From positions 1,493,501 to 1,557,500 of the forward strand of contig NZ_CP022603.1 of the NCBI RefSeq assembly GCF_002278035.1: a stretch of DNA of 64,000 bases. Direction: 5' to 3'. Origin of the DNA: Ochrobactrum quorumnocens. GTDB lineage: Bacteria; Pseudomonadota; Alphaproteobacteria; Rhizobiales; Rhizobiaceae. Every line of letters starts with the position of its first letter. The stretch's first letter is position 1. The notes beneath the pieces were generated by a model, which was given only the letters and a program-made list of their open reading frames with translations, was not told where the DNA came from and searched no databases. Both the position numbers and the translations under genes were made by a program. Positions 28,335 to 36,367 of this stretch are shown here, piece by piece.

Positions 28335-28601
28335 ATGATCAGGCTTTCCCTGCTGCTTGCGATAGCGCTCATTCTGAGTGGCTGCGCTTCGCTGAGCTAT
28401 CCCTTGCCGAAGTGTAATGGCTATTCCCGCCGTCCGCTCAATAGTTCGATGTGGCAATGGGAAGGCAACCGGAACCTGAAATCGCAGCAATCGAACGCGG
28501 GGTCGTCGGTTCCGGTCATGCCTTATATGGAGCAATCGAAGGGAGCATCTGCCTTCGACCATCTCGACATTGACGGCTCCTATGGTCCTTGCGCGGAGTG
28601 A
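28335..28601 (+). CDS. virB7: VirB7-like outer-membrane lipoprotein
   Basis: An 88-aa lipoprotein with lipobox ILSGCASL near residue 15-20, then LPKCNGYSRRPLNSSMWQWE, a conserved block in lipoproteins that sit before virB8 in alphaproteobacterial systems. Two further Cys could bridge to VirB9. It would stabilise the outer-membrane core complex. Longer than Agrobacterium VirB7 (55 aa), so the assignment rests on position and lipobox. Confidence 0.65.
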   Translation: MIRLSLLLAIALILSGCASLSYPLPKCNGYSRRPLNSSMWQWEGNRNLKSQQSNAGSSVPVMPYMEQSKGASAFDHLDIDGSYGPCAE

Positions 28602-28605
28602 AGTC

Positions 28606-29277
28606 ATGGTCCCTGCAGATAATCTCAAGAGCTATTTTGAAAAAGCGCGCCGTTTCGACCAGGACCGGTTGATCCAGATTGAGCGATCGAACCGTATTGC
28701 CTGGTCGATCGCGATAGCTGCAAGCCTTGTTGCTGTCGTTTCGGTCTGTGCGATTGCCGGACTGACACCGCTCAAGACCGTAGAACCCTTTGTTGTCCGG
28801 GTCGATAATTCAACCGGTATTGTTGATGTGGTTTCCGCACTGACATCGACGGCTGGCACCTATGATGAAGCGGTGACCAAATATTTTGCTGCAAAATATG
28901 TTCGTGCCCGCGAGGGATATGTCTGGAGCGAGGCGCAAGAGAATTTCAGGACGATTGCACTTTTGTCAGTGCAGGCTGAGCAGGATCGTTTTGCGGGCCA
29001 TTATCGCGGCAGCAATCCTGAATCGCCGCAGGTCACCTATGGTCGCGCGGCGACAGCGAGGATCAGCATTGCCTCCATATCGCTAATCAACCAGAACGTC
29101 ATTTCCGTTCGCTATATGCGCACCGTGACCCGCGGCGAAGACGTGCGTGCGACCCATTGGGTTGCGACGCTCACTTTTTCCTACGCCAACGCGCCGATGT
29201 CTTCGACAGACCGGCTGGTCAATCCGCTTGGTTTCGTGGTCAGCGAATATCGCTCCGATCCGGAGGCAATCAATTGA
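28606..29277 (+). CDS. virB8: VirB8-like inner-membrane assembly protein
   Basis: A 223-aa bitopic protein: cytoplasmic N-terminus, one membrane helix (residues about 30-52, AWSIAIAASLVAVVSVCAI), then a periplasmic NTF2-like domain beginning TPLKTVEPFVVRVDNSTGI and including NPLGFVVSEYR at the C-terminus. It nucleates the channel and contacts VirB9 and VirB10. GGAG before the ATG at 28606 decides the start. Confidence 0.92.
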   Translation: MVPADNLKSYFEKARRFDQDRLIQIERSNRIAWSIAIAASLVAVVSVCAIAGLTPLKTVEPFVVRVDNSTGIVDVVSALTSTAGTYDEAVTKYFAAKYVRAREGYVWSEAQENFRTIALLSVQAEQDRFAGHYRGSNPESPQVTYGRAATARISIASISLINQNVISVRYMRTVTRGEDVRATHWVATLTFSYANAPMSSTDRLVNPLGFVVSEYRSDPEAIN

Positions 29278-30128
29278 TACGAAAAATCCTCATTTTCACA
29301 GCTCTCACTGCCGGAACCATTTCCAGCGCGCATGCGCTCGATATTCCACGCGGGGGTCCACAAGATAGCCGCGTCCGCTTCGTCAATTACCAGCCCTATA
29401 ACATCACGAAGATTGTCGGCTCGCTGCGTTCTTCCGTGCAGGTGGAATTTGCGACCGACGAGGAGATCGCGCATGTAGCACTCGGCAACAGCGTGGCGTG
29501 GGAAGTTGCTCCTGCTGGCAATATCCTGTTTTTAAAGCCGCGTGAAAAGCAGCCGGTTACGAATATTTCCGTTGTGACGACAAGGCGTGATGGTTCGACG
29601 CGCAGCTATCAGATGGAACTGACCGTGCGCGACGGACCTGTCGAAGCTGGTCAAAACACTTACTTCTATGTGAAGTTCCGATATCCCGGTGATGAAGCAG
29701 AGGCCCGACGCCTACAGGCTCAATCTCGCGCCCGCGAAGCGCAGGCGAAGGCCGCCGGCGATGTTCTCGCGCTTCATGAGGCTTATGGTCCGCGGAACTG
29801 GCACTATTCAGCGCAAGGCGCTCGGTGGCTTGAACCGCAGAGCGTCTATGACAATGGCAAGATCACGACATTTGTCTTTGTCGGCAATCAGGAAATGCCC
29901 GCAATCTATATGGAAAATTCCGATGGTTCGGAAAGCCTGGTGCCGAAATCTGTCGATGGCAATCTGGTCATGGTCCACGCGATCAGCCGCAAGTTTATTC
30001 TGCGTCGGGGCAAGGATGTCATTTGCGTTTTCAACGAAGCTTATAACAGCGTCGGCATCAATCCCGATACCAGTACGACGTCGCCGTCGGTCGAACGCGT
30101 CGTGAAAACTGATCCTGCGGCGCAATAG
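29274..30128 (+). CDS. virB9: VirB9-like outer-membrane core protein
   Basis: A 284-aa protein starting at TTG 29274, which overlaps the virB8 stop (TTGA). Signal peptide ends SAHA-LDIPRG. Family motifs: DSRVRFVNYQPYNI, YQMELTVRDG near 120, NWHYSAQG near 175, TTFVFVGNQEMPAIYM and FNEAYNSVGINPDT at the end. It forms the periplasmic and outer-membrane ring with VirB7 and VirB10. The unusual start codon is required because no in-frame ATG precedes the signal peptide. Confidence 0.9.
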   Translation: MIRKILIFTALTAGTISSAHALDIPRGGPQDSRVRFVNYQPYNITKIVGSLRSSVQVEFATDEEIAHVALGNSVAWEVAPAGNILFLKPREKQPVTNISVVTTRRDGSTRSYQMELTVRDGPVEAGQNTYFYVKFRYPGDEAEARRLQAQSRAREAQAKAAGDVLALHEAYGPRNWHYSAQGARWLEPQSVYDNGKITTFVFVGNQEMPAIYMENSDGSESLVPKSVDGNLVMVHAISRKFILRRGKDVICVFNEAYNSVGINPDTSTTSPSVERVVKTDPAAQ

Positions 30129-30143
30129 GGGAGGGATATAGTC

Positions 30144-31322
30144 ATGGCACAGGAAGAAGAAACCCATATTCCCGGTGAGCGCGCCGAGACGACTGTCGGT
30201 CGGCGCATAGACAATAATCCGGTTCTCAAACGCGGCGCGGTCGCGCTGGCCGTTGTGGCGTTCGTGGGCTTTTCCATCTGGTCCACCTCGGAAAAAAAGG
30301 ACAAGGACGACCAGACACGACCTGAGCGTGTTGTCATTCGCCAGACCAATGATTTTGAGCCGGTAAAGGAAAAAGCGGAGCCGGTTCTGCCCGTTCCAGA
30401 GACAAAGGTGGCATTGCCCACACCTGCGCTTCAGCCTGTTGCGCCAGAAAAGGACGAATTGCTTGATTCCGCGCGGCGCGCACCAGTCATTGCCTATAGC
30501 CGGGGACAAAATAGTGCGCCGTCACGTCAGGCAGCCAGTGATCAACTTGCATCGATGGATAGTAACTTTGTGCCTCTTACCAGCGACATGTCAGGTCAGA
30601 ACCAGGCAAATAGTGATCGGCAACGCTTCGATAGTTTCCTGCGGCCGACGAAGCTTGAAGGCTCGCGTGCCGGTACGCTTGGCAATCGTGATTTCATCGT
30701 CGCGATGGGTACTTCCATTCCTTGCGTGCTGGAAACGGCGCTGGCCTCTGATCAGCCAGGTTTTACGAGCTGTGTGATCAATCGCGATGTTCTTTCCGAC
30801 AATGGCCGGGTTGTTCTGATGGAAAAGGGGACGCAGGTTGTTGGGGAATATCGTGGCGGCCTTCAGCGCGGCCAAAAGAGGCTGTTTGTGCTATGGAACA
30901 GTGCAAAAACACCCAAAGGCGTGATTGTCACGCTCGCTTCTCCCGCAACGGATCTGCTCGGCCGTGCCGGCGTTGACGGCCATGTCGACACGCATTGGTG
31001 GGAGAGGTTTGGAAGTGCGTTGCTTTTGTCCATCGTCGGCGATGCAACGAGCTATACCAACAGCCGTTTGCAGGACAGTGAATTTGATGCGCAAAAGACC
31101 GCGAGTGCTGGCCAGCAGGCGGCGGCAATTGCCGTTGAGCAGTCGATTAACATTCCCCCGACCTTGAACAAACACCAGGGAGAACTCGTCTCGATCTTCG
31201 TGGCTCGTGATCTCGACTTCTCTAGCGTCTACCGTCTGCGTGTAACCGAACCGAGGAACCGCATCTTCGACAGGGCGGTGCAGGGTGACTTTATCCCGGA
31301 TTCGACGATCGTGACGAAGTAG
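30144..31322 (+). CDS. virB10: VirB10-like envelope-spanning protein
   Basis: A 392-aa protein: cytoplasmic N-terminus, membrane helix near residue 32-50 (GAVALAVVAFVGFSIW), a Pro/Lys-rich periplasmic linker, then the beta-barrel domain with GTSIPCVLETALASDQPGFTS, KGTQVVGEYRGGLQRGQKRLFV and the conserved KHQGELVSIFVARDLDFSSVY end. It links inner and outer membrane complexes and gates the channel. GGGGAGG lies 8 bases before the ATG. Confidence 0.95.
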   Translation: MAQEEETHIPGERAETTVGRRIDNNPVLKRGAVALAVVAFVGFSIWSTSEKKDKDDQTRPERVVIRQTNDFEPVKEKAEPVLPVPETKVALPTPALQPVAPEKDELLDSARRAPVIAYSRGQNSAPSRQAASDQLASMDSNFVPLTSDMSGQNQANSDRQRFDSFLRPTKLEGSRAGTLGNRDFIVAMGTSIPCVLETALASDQPGFTSCVINRDVLSDNGRVVLMEKGTQVVGEYRGGLQRGQKRLFVLWNSAKTPKGVIVTLASPATDLLGRAGVDGHVDTHWWERFGSALLLSIVGDATSYTNSRLQDSEFDAQKTASAGQQAAAIAVEQSINIPPTLNKHQGELVSIFVARDLDFSSVYRLRVTEPRNRIFDRAVQGDFIPDSTIVTK

Positions 31323-31331
31323 GAGTGCTTG

Positions 31332-32408
31332 ATGACGGAGGAAACCGATGCAGCCGTCGTTCGCGAACTGTTATCGCCACTTGCGATCTTCCTTGCAGAC
31401 AAATCGCTTTATGAGGTGATTATCAATCGGCCCGGTGAAATACTTACCGAAGGACCAAATGGGTGGCAGGTCCATGATGCCCCGGACCTGACATTCGAAA
31501 AGCTGATGCGCCTTGCGCGGGCCGTTGCAACCTTTTCCAACCAGTCCATTGATGAAAAACGCCCCATTCTTTCGGCAACACTTCCAGACAACGAGCGCAT
31601 TCAGATCGTCATACCTCCAGCCACCACCGATAACACCGTCAGTATCACGATCCGTAAACCATCATCGGTGGATCTGGCGCTAACAGACCTTGAGGAAAAG
31701 GGATTCTTTTGTGACGCGAGGCGCACAGGCGTCAGATTATCCACACAGGATATGAAACTGGTTGAGCTATATCATGACGGCGCCTACATGCAGTTCCTGC
31801 GAGAGGCAGTCATTGCACGAAGGAACATCGTTATCTCAGGGGCGACGGGCTCTGCCAAAACCACGCTTTCCAAAGCCCTCATCAAGCATATTCCCCAAAA
31901 TGAACGGGTAATCTCAATCGAGGATACGCCGGAACTGGTTATCCCACAGCCCAATCATGTGCGGCTTTACTATTCCAAGGGTGGTCAGGGTCTTTCGGGC
32001 GCCGGGCCGCGCGAACTTCTGGAATCGTGCCTGCGCATGCGACCAGATCGCATCCTTTTGCAGGAGCTTCGTGACGGAACCGCCTTTTACTACATTCGAA
32101 ACGTCAATTCCGGGCATCCCGGTTCGATAACCACCGTTCACGCCGGATCGGCAGAATTGGCATTCGAGCAGCTGGCAACACTGGTGAAGGAATCGGAAGC
32201 AGGACGTGACCTTGAACGTTCAGACGTGCTTTCGTCGTTGCGGATTGCCATCGATATCGTCGTGCAATGCAAACGCATCGATGGAACATTCAGAGCGACT
32301 GAAATCTATTATCGGGACGCAGTTCCGGGAGAACGGATTGTGCAAAGATCGCGATCTGCCTGCGACATGAACGGCTTTACTAAGCGCTACATTCACGTTG
32401 GCAAGTGA
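31332..32408 (+). CDS. virB11: VirB11 hexameric ATPase
   Basis: A 358-aa secretion ATPase. Walker A GATGSAKTT at about 170-178, Asp box VISIEDTPELVIP, Walker B RPDRILLQELRDGTAF and the His box SGHPGSITTVHAGS near 265. It switches the machine between pilus building and substrate transfer. AGGAG before the ATG at 31332 decides against the TTG at 31329. Last gene of the virB run; a 470-base gap follows. Confidence 0.95.
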   Translation: MTEETDAAVVRELLSPLAIFLADKSLYEVIINRPGEILTEGPNGWQVHDAPDLTFEKLMRLARAVATFSNQSIDEKRPILSATLPDNERIQIVIPPATTDNTVSITIRKPSSVDLALTDLEEKGFFCDARRTGVRLSTQDMKLVELYHDGAYMQFLREAVIARRNIVISGATGSAKTTLSKALIKHIPQNERVISIEDTPELVIPQPNHVRLYYSKGGQGLSGAGPRELLESCLRMRPDRILLQELRDGTAFYYIRNVNSGHPGSITTVHAGSAELAFEQLATLVKESEAGRDLERSDVLSSLRIAIDIVVQCKRIDGTFRATEIYYRDAVPGERIVQRSRSACDMNGFTKRYIHVGK

Positions 32409-32879
32409 TGACGTCACGACTGCACTTCATTTGCGAGTCGACGATGCACAATGGGTATCGAGGAGGGCTATACGCCTGACGCTGTCTGCAACGAATGGAG
32501 GTGAAATGCTGGCCGGATGTGGGCAAAGCGCCCAGTCGTGGCCCGGCAAGCGCGAGGTTGCGGATTGGGTGGCCAGAAATGATTAGCCGCTTCATCGGTT
32601 ACTCCACACCATTCCCGTTTTATGTCGCTCGTATAGACGAGGGTCAGCTTTTGCGGCCAACCCCTGACGGGGTAAGACTCGCCCGCATTTTTTGCAAAAT
32701 TCGATTTAGTTTTTCCATGCGAGGGCAGGCACTTTCACCCGCAAGCGGCAAAAGTGCGCCATCACTTAAATATGGCAAATAGAATTTTGCAAAAAATGCG
32801 GGTGAGCTGACCGCAGCAGATCCATCGTCTCTTCGTGCGCCATCGGGAATGGTCCCGAGCAACCGAAGGAAACAGAACC
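32409..32879. other. Intergenic region with a long inverted repeat
   Basis: About 470 bases between virB11 and the DUF736 gene. The only strong structure is the 21-bp perfect inverted repeat listed separately. No ORF here resembles a known protein. Confidence 0.5.
32682..32802. repeat. 21-bp perfect inverted repeat with 79-base loop
   Basis: Left arm 32682-32702 (CCCGCATTTTTTGCAAAATT plus C) is the exact reverse complement of right arm 32782-32802. Outside the arms CTC and GGTCAGCT/AGCTGACC are also mirrored, and inside the loop GCACTTT/AAAAGTGC forms a smaller stem. It lies upstream of the DUF736 gene. It could be a regulator site, a plasmid partition or transfer site, or a small palindromic mobile unit. 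Confidence 0.7.
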
Positions 32880-33203
32880 ATGGCCACCACAATCGCAACC
32901 CTGACGCAGAAGACTGACGGTACTTTCGAGGGCGTTTTCGCCACCATCCGGGTCAATGCCCCGATCGCCATCGTCCCGAACACTACCAAGGTCAGTGAAG
33001 AAGCCCCCGATTTCCTGGTTATTCATCGCCTAAGCGGTTTCGAGATTGGCGCCGGATGGAACCGTATCGCCCGTCAGACCGGTGAAGAGTACGTCTCCAT
33101 AAAGCTGGAAGCCCCGGAAATTGGCGTGCTCTTCGGCAACCTCGCGCAAGCCCCGGGCGGTGATCCGGATAGGAAAGTCATCCTCTGGAATAACCAGAAC
33201 TGA
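32880..33203 (+). CDS. DUF736 family protein
   Basis: A 107-aa protein starting MATTIATLTQKTDGTFEGVF, with TKVSEEAPDFLVIHRLSGFE followed by IGAGWNR and YVSIKLEAPEIG, all typical of DUF736. The family is common on alphaproteobacterial conjugative plasmids and ICEs, usually near transfer genes, with no established function. The ATG at 32880 is supported by GGAAACAG upstream. A terminator follows directly, so it is transcribed alone. Confidence 0.85.
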   Translation: MATTIATLTQKTDGTFEGVFATIRVNAPIAIVPNTTKVSEEAPDFLVIHRLSGFEIGAGWNRIARQTGEEYVSIKLEAPEIGVLFGNLAQAPGGDPDRKVILWNNQN

Positions 33204-33215
33204 ACCACGAATGGA

Positions 33216-33244
33216 GCCGGTCCCGAATTTCGGGGCCGGCTTTT
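33216..33244 (+). terminator. Rho-independent terminator after the DUF736 gene
   Basis: GCCGGTCCCGA (33216-33226) pairs with TCGGGGCCGGC (33230-33240), with one G-T pair, across a 3-base loop, followed by TTTT. It starts 12 bases after the stop. Confidence 0.85.
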
Positions 33245-33246
33245 CT

Positions 33247-33706
33247 ATGTAAGGTCCGGCTGCATCTGCGCTGACAGTGGAGCGAGAGCAGGTGTCGAAC
33301 CTACTTTCTCTTTATTGACTATGGACGCTACCATGAGGATGGAGCCTGCCGGCTCGTTCTGTTAAGTCTTGTGACCTTGCACTGTTTTTCTCGTAACAGG
33401 TGGAAGCAGCGATGCGAATTATCCATCTTCTGAATGATTTGCTTTGGGTGGGGGCTCTGGCTGGTTGGGGGAGTTCGACATAAAGCGGATAGGGTTGTTT
33501 CAGCATGACGTCTTGAATTGCAGTATCGGGAAACAGCATCCGACGACATTGTGAAACAATAACAATCCAGCAGTTCATTCCGATAAGAAATTGTCCTCAT
33601 CTGCCGGACAGATTTGGAAACTACTCATGGTATTGGGTTTATTTGCGCAACTCACCGCTGAAGGTTTCGCTACACGCTGTTGTCGTTCCCATCGGCGCCG
33701 GGTGTT
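33247..33706. other. Convergent intergenic region, nothing recognised
   Basis: About 460 bases between the DUF736 terminator and the end of traG. Short open frames exist on the minus strand but none has a ribosome site or a familiar sequence. Confidence 0.4.
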
Positions 33707-35635
33707 TCATGACTTATGTTTCCCCGCTTTGACGAACCGGTTGACTTCTGCGGCCTCGTCCATTTCCTTTCGCCGGAAATAGATCGCACGACCACACCGG
33801 ATCGGACTGTGTCCTTGTACAATGATGATCTGCTCGTCTTTGCGCATTGATTGGGTGATTTCGTGTGGCATGATTAAGGGGCGACGCTGGAAACTGATGT
33901 TTTCAGATTTTCGCGACGCGCCATTGTTTGTATCCCAGCCAAGACGACGCGAGCTTGCCTTTACTTCGACCGTCATGTCCCCGCATTGTGCGGAGACGTT
34001 GCGCGCGGTGTCGAGCGCCTTGATCGCGGCATAAGACACGAATGCACAGCCGTCGATCCATGACACGGCTCCGTCCTTGCCGAAGTGGCGTTCCAGCTGG
34101 CCGACTGACTGGTACATCAGCATCATGCTGATCCCGTATTTGCGACCGCGATCGCGTGCTTCTTCCAGAACGCGCATATAGCCAAGCAAGTCCACTTCAT
34201 CGAGCATGAACAAAGCGCGACGCTGGAATGTCCCATCCGCTTCGATCATTGCATTCATCAGTGAACCGATGATCACGCGTCCAATTCCCGGATAAGACCG
34301 AAGGATGGATGCGGAAATATTGAGGAAGACATCTTTTTTGCCTTCAGCGATTTCCCTGGATTTGAAGCTGTCGCCACAGACGAGGGCTGCGTAATTGTCG
34401 AGCGAGAGCCACTGGGTGTCCTTGGATGCGGTGGAATAGACGCCTGAGAATGTCTGCTCTGTCATATTAACGAACACGCCAAGCGTTTCGCGAATGAAGG
34501 CCGAGCCTGAATGCTCTTGAACCTCTCGGAGCATGGCAAGCACCGATGGCTCAGGTTGAGAAACGATCTGACGCAGGCTGCGCAGATTACGCTGGCCAGA
34601 AAATTCTGGTGACAACATCACATGGGCCAGAAGCCCAGTTAGAAGATTATGTGCCTGGTTCTGGAAGTAGGAGGCGGTTGAACTTTCAAAGCGCGCGCTT
34701 TCCGACAACAGCATATGGGCAATGCCAACAATGTCTTCCTCTTTGTTCTTTGATGTCTCAATTGCGTCAAGGACATTGAAGCCCATGATCGGATTGATCG
34801 GATCGAGCACGATGACTTGGCGCCGGAGCATTTTCTCGCGATGTTTGATGACGATAGGTGCCACTTCGGTTGAGGGGTCAAGGCAGATGACCGGTCCGGT
34901 GTAGCGCAGCGCTGTCGGCACGACGTTACTGGTCGTTTTGTACCCACCTGACCCTGCGAAAAAAAGCATATGCGTTGAATCGAAGTCCTGCTTGTAGGTG
35001 AGGAGAGGGGCTTTTCCGCCATGTCCCCATGTGGAGCGGTCATTGGGATCAAACGGCAGTCCATGGACGAGTTGCTTGTCGACGCGATAGCGTTCACCGA
35101 TGACGATTTCGCCATCTTGGGGAAAAAGCCGTGCTGCCGCCGACAGGGTGAGCCAGCCTGCATTCCCAAAGACTGCACGCCTTGCGCGTCTGACCGGTTC
35201 AGGTACCACGTTTGCGATGCGGGCTGATACCGCGACTGCGAGAAAGCCCATTGCCGCACTTATGACTGCAATCATATCGAGGAAGGATAGTGCTTCTTCC
35301 CATCTCACCGCTCCACTCTTCACAAAGGGGGAGAGACGAGTGAACTCGCGCAGTGCGTAAAAGCCAGCCACGAGCAAAAAGCAAAGGACGTTTGCCAGGG
35401 CAATGGGTCTGCGTCGGTGCAGCGGGAGCACCCAGACGATCAAGAGGCCGGTGAGTGATCCAAACACAAGCGCTGGCATGGGGGACGCGCGCAGGAACCA
35501 GTATTGCACTCTGCCTGACATGCCATTGGCCAGTTCAGACCAACGCCAGTTTGCAACATAAAAGAAAAAGCAGGAGAGGACGATTGGAACGAGAATGAGT
35601 AATACACTCAAACAGCGTTTTCCTCGTGCCGTCAT
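33707..35635 (-). CDS. traG: TraG/VirD4-type coupling protein
   Basis: A 642-aa type IV coupling protein. Membrane helices are near residues 8-26, 53-72, 80-92 and 115-135; Walker A GSGGYKTT is near 228-235 and Walker B RRALFMLDEVDLLG near 470, with YQSVGQLERHFGKDG downstream. It brings the relaxase-DNA complex to the VirB channel and pumps DNA. The ATG overlaps the traD stop (ATGA), and gene order traC-traD-traG is as on Ti and symbiotic plasmids. A canonical Walker-A Gly-Lys pair is replaced by Tyr-Lys, as in other TraG proteins. Confidence 0.95.
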   Translation of the reverse strand: MTARGKRCLSVLLILVPIVLSCFFFYVANWRWSELANGMSGRVQYWFLRASPMPALVFGSLTGLLIVWVLPLHRRRPIALANVLCFLLVAGFYALREFTRLSPFVKSGAVRWEEALSFLDMIAVISAAMGFLAVAVSARIANVVPEPVRRARRAVFGNAGWLTLSAAARLFPQDGEIVIGERYRVDKQLVHGLPFDPNDRSTWGHGGKAPLLTYKQDFDSTHMLFFAGSGGYKTTSNVVPTALRYTGPVICLDPSTEVAPIVIKHREKMLRRQVIVLDPINPIMGFNVLDAIETSKNKEEDIVGIAHMLLSESARFESSTASYFQNQAHNLLTGLLAHVMLSPEFSGQRNLRSLRQIVSQPEPSVLAMLREVQEHSGSAFIRETLGVFVNMTEQTFSGVYSTASKDTQWLSLDNYAALVCGDSFKSREIAEGKKDVFLNISASILRSYPGIGRVIIGSLMNAMIEADGTFQRRALFMLDEVDLLGYMRVLEEARDRGRKYGISMMLMYQSVGQLERHFGKDGAVSWIDGCAFVSYAAIKALDTARNVSAQCGDMTVEVKASSRRLGWDTNNGASRKSENISFQRRPLIMPHEITQSMRKDEQIIIVQGHSPIRCGRAIYFRRKEMDEAAEVNRFVKAGKHKS

Positions 35636-35871
35636 TGGGCTGCATCTGAAACTGCATCTGTAGCATCTCCGTGCTCAGACACAGGGGATCGGAAAGCGAT
35701 CTCGCCCAAATCCTGCAAGCGTTGATATTCTGTTGTTGCGGGTGACAATCTCGCCAGTTCCAGAAGTCCGCCCAGCAGGAATGCCCGATCGACATTTGAT
35801 AAACCCGCACGAATGACGATACTACCGAGCAGGATTTTCTCTCGGGCCACTTTTTTGCGATCAGTTGCCAT
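35632..35871 (-). CDS. traD: Conjugal transfer protein TraD
   Basis: A 79-aa protein starting MATDRKKVAREKILLGSIVI, then RAGLSNVDRAFLLGGLLELA, the TraD pattern of Ti-like systems (about 70-80 aa). The frame extends to 36006, but a GGAGG six bases before the ATG at 35871 and the family length decide the start. It lies between traC (11-base overlap) and traG (ATGA overlap). Thought to be an accessory of DNA processing. Confidence 0.8.
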   Translation of the reverse strand: MATDRKKVAREKILLGSIVIRAGLSNVDRAFLLGGLLELARLSPATTEYQRLQDLGEIAFRSPVSEHGDATDAVSDAAQ

Positions 35872-36148
35872 GAGGAGCCTCCGCCGCCGCTCCAATCTCG
35901 CCATTTGTCTGTTTATGCGGCCAAGCTGTTTCCCCATTGGTCTTCTTTGTTGGCGCTTTAGGAAATCGCGCGGCGATCTCTTCGACGATGCGATCGATGT
36001 CCTCATCGCTCAGTTCCATTTCTGCTAATCCTGCCTTTGTTGCAGCACGCGCAAAGCGGTCAGCCGATTTGACTATCAAGAGTTTTCGACGTTCACGCAG
36101 CTTTTCGATTTGTGTGTCGATATCGGCTATCGAAACTTTGGCGGCCAT
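35861..36148 (-). CDS. traC: Conjugal transfer protein TraC
   Basis: A 95-aa protein: ADIDTQIEKLRERRKLLIVK gives a basic helical N-terminus, followed by SADRFARAATKAGLAEMELS and DEDIDRIVEEIAARF, the TraC family pattern. It is an accessory relaxosome protein that probably binds near oriT. It is first in traCDG, divergent from traA across the oriT region. Confidence 0.85.
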   Translation of the reverse strand: MAAKVSIADIDTQIEKLRERRKLLIVKSADRFARAATKAGLAEMELSDEDIDRIVEEIAARFPKAPTKKTNGETAWPHKQTNGEIGAAAEAPHGN

Positions 36149-36311
36149 CAGTCGGCTTCCTTCTGTAGGGCAAAGTAGTTGGAAGCTTAACTGACTAGAA
36201 AACGACAGTCAAATAAGCTAGCCTGCATAGGCCTCCTGAACGTCACTGCGGCTATTTCGTCATGGATCATCTTTGGGAAAGGCGGCATCGGCCCTTGGGT
36301 CCGAATGATTT

Positions 36312-36345
36312 GAGGGCGCAATATACGTCGCTCGCGCGACGTTTC
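36312..36345. other. oriT: Candidate origin of transfer (oriT), Ti/RSF1010 type
   Basis: In the gap between divergent traC and traA, where Ti-plasmid oriT lies. On the plus strand GAGGGCGCAATAT is followed by a perfect hairpin ACGTCGC (36325-36331) / GCGACGT (36336-36342) with loop TCGC. Read on the minus strand, TATATTGCGCCCTC resembles the Q-type nic core TAAxTGCGCCCT. The relaxase is the matching MOBQ type, so nicking would be expected in or after GCGCCCT. Confidence 0.8.
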
Positions 36346-36367
36346 CTGGAAGGCGAGGAGATCGGTC

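Noticed and set aside
32398..32586. 62-aa ORF after virB11
   Set aside because: Overlaps the end of virB11, no similarity, and no proper ribosome site.
33312..33578. 88-aa minus-strand ORF between DUF736 and traG
   Set aside because: No family resemblance and no clear ribosome site; could be a fragment but cannot be supported.
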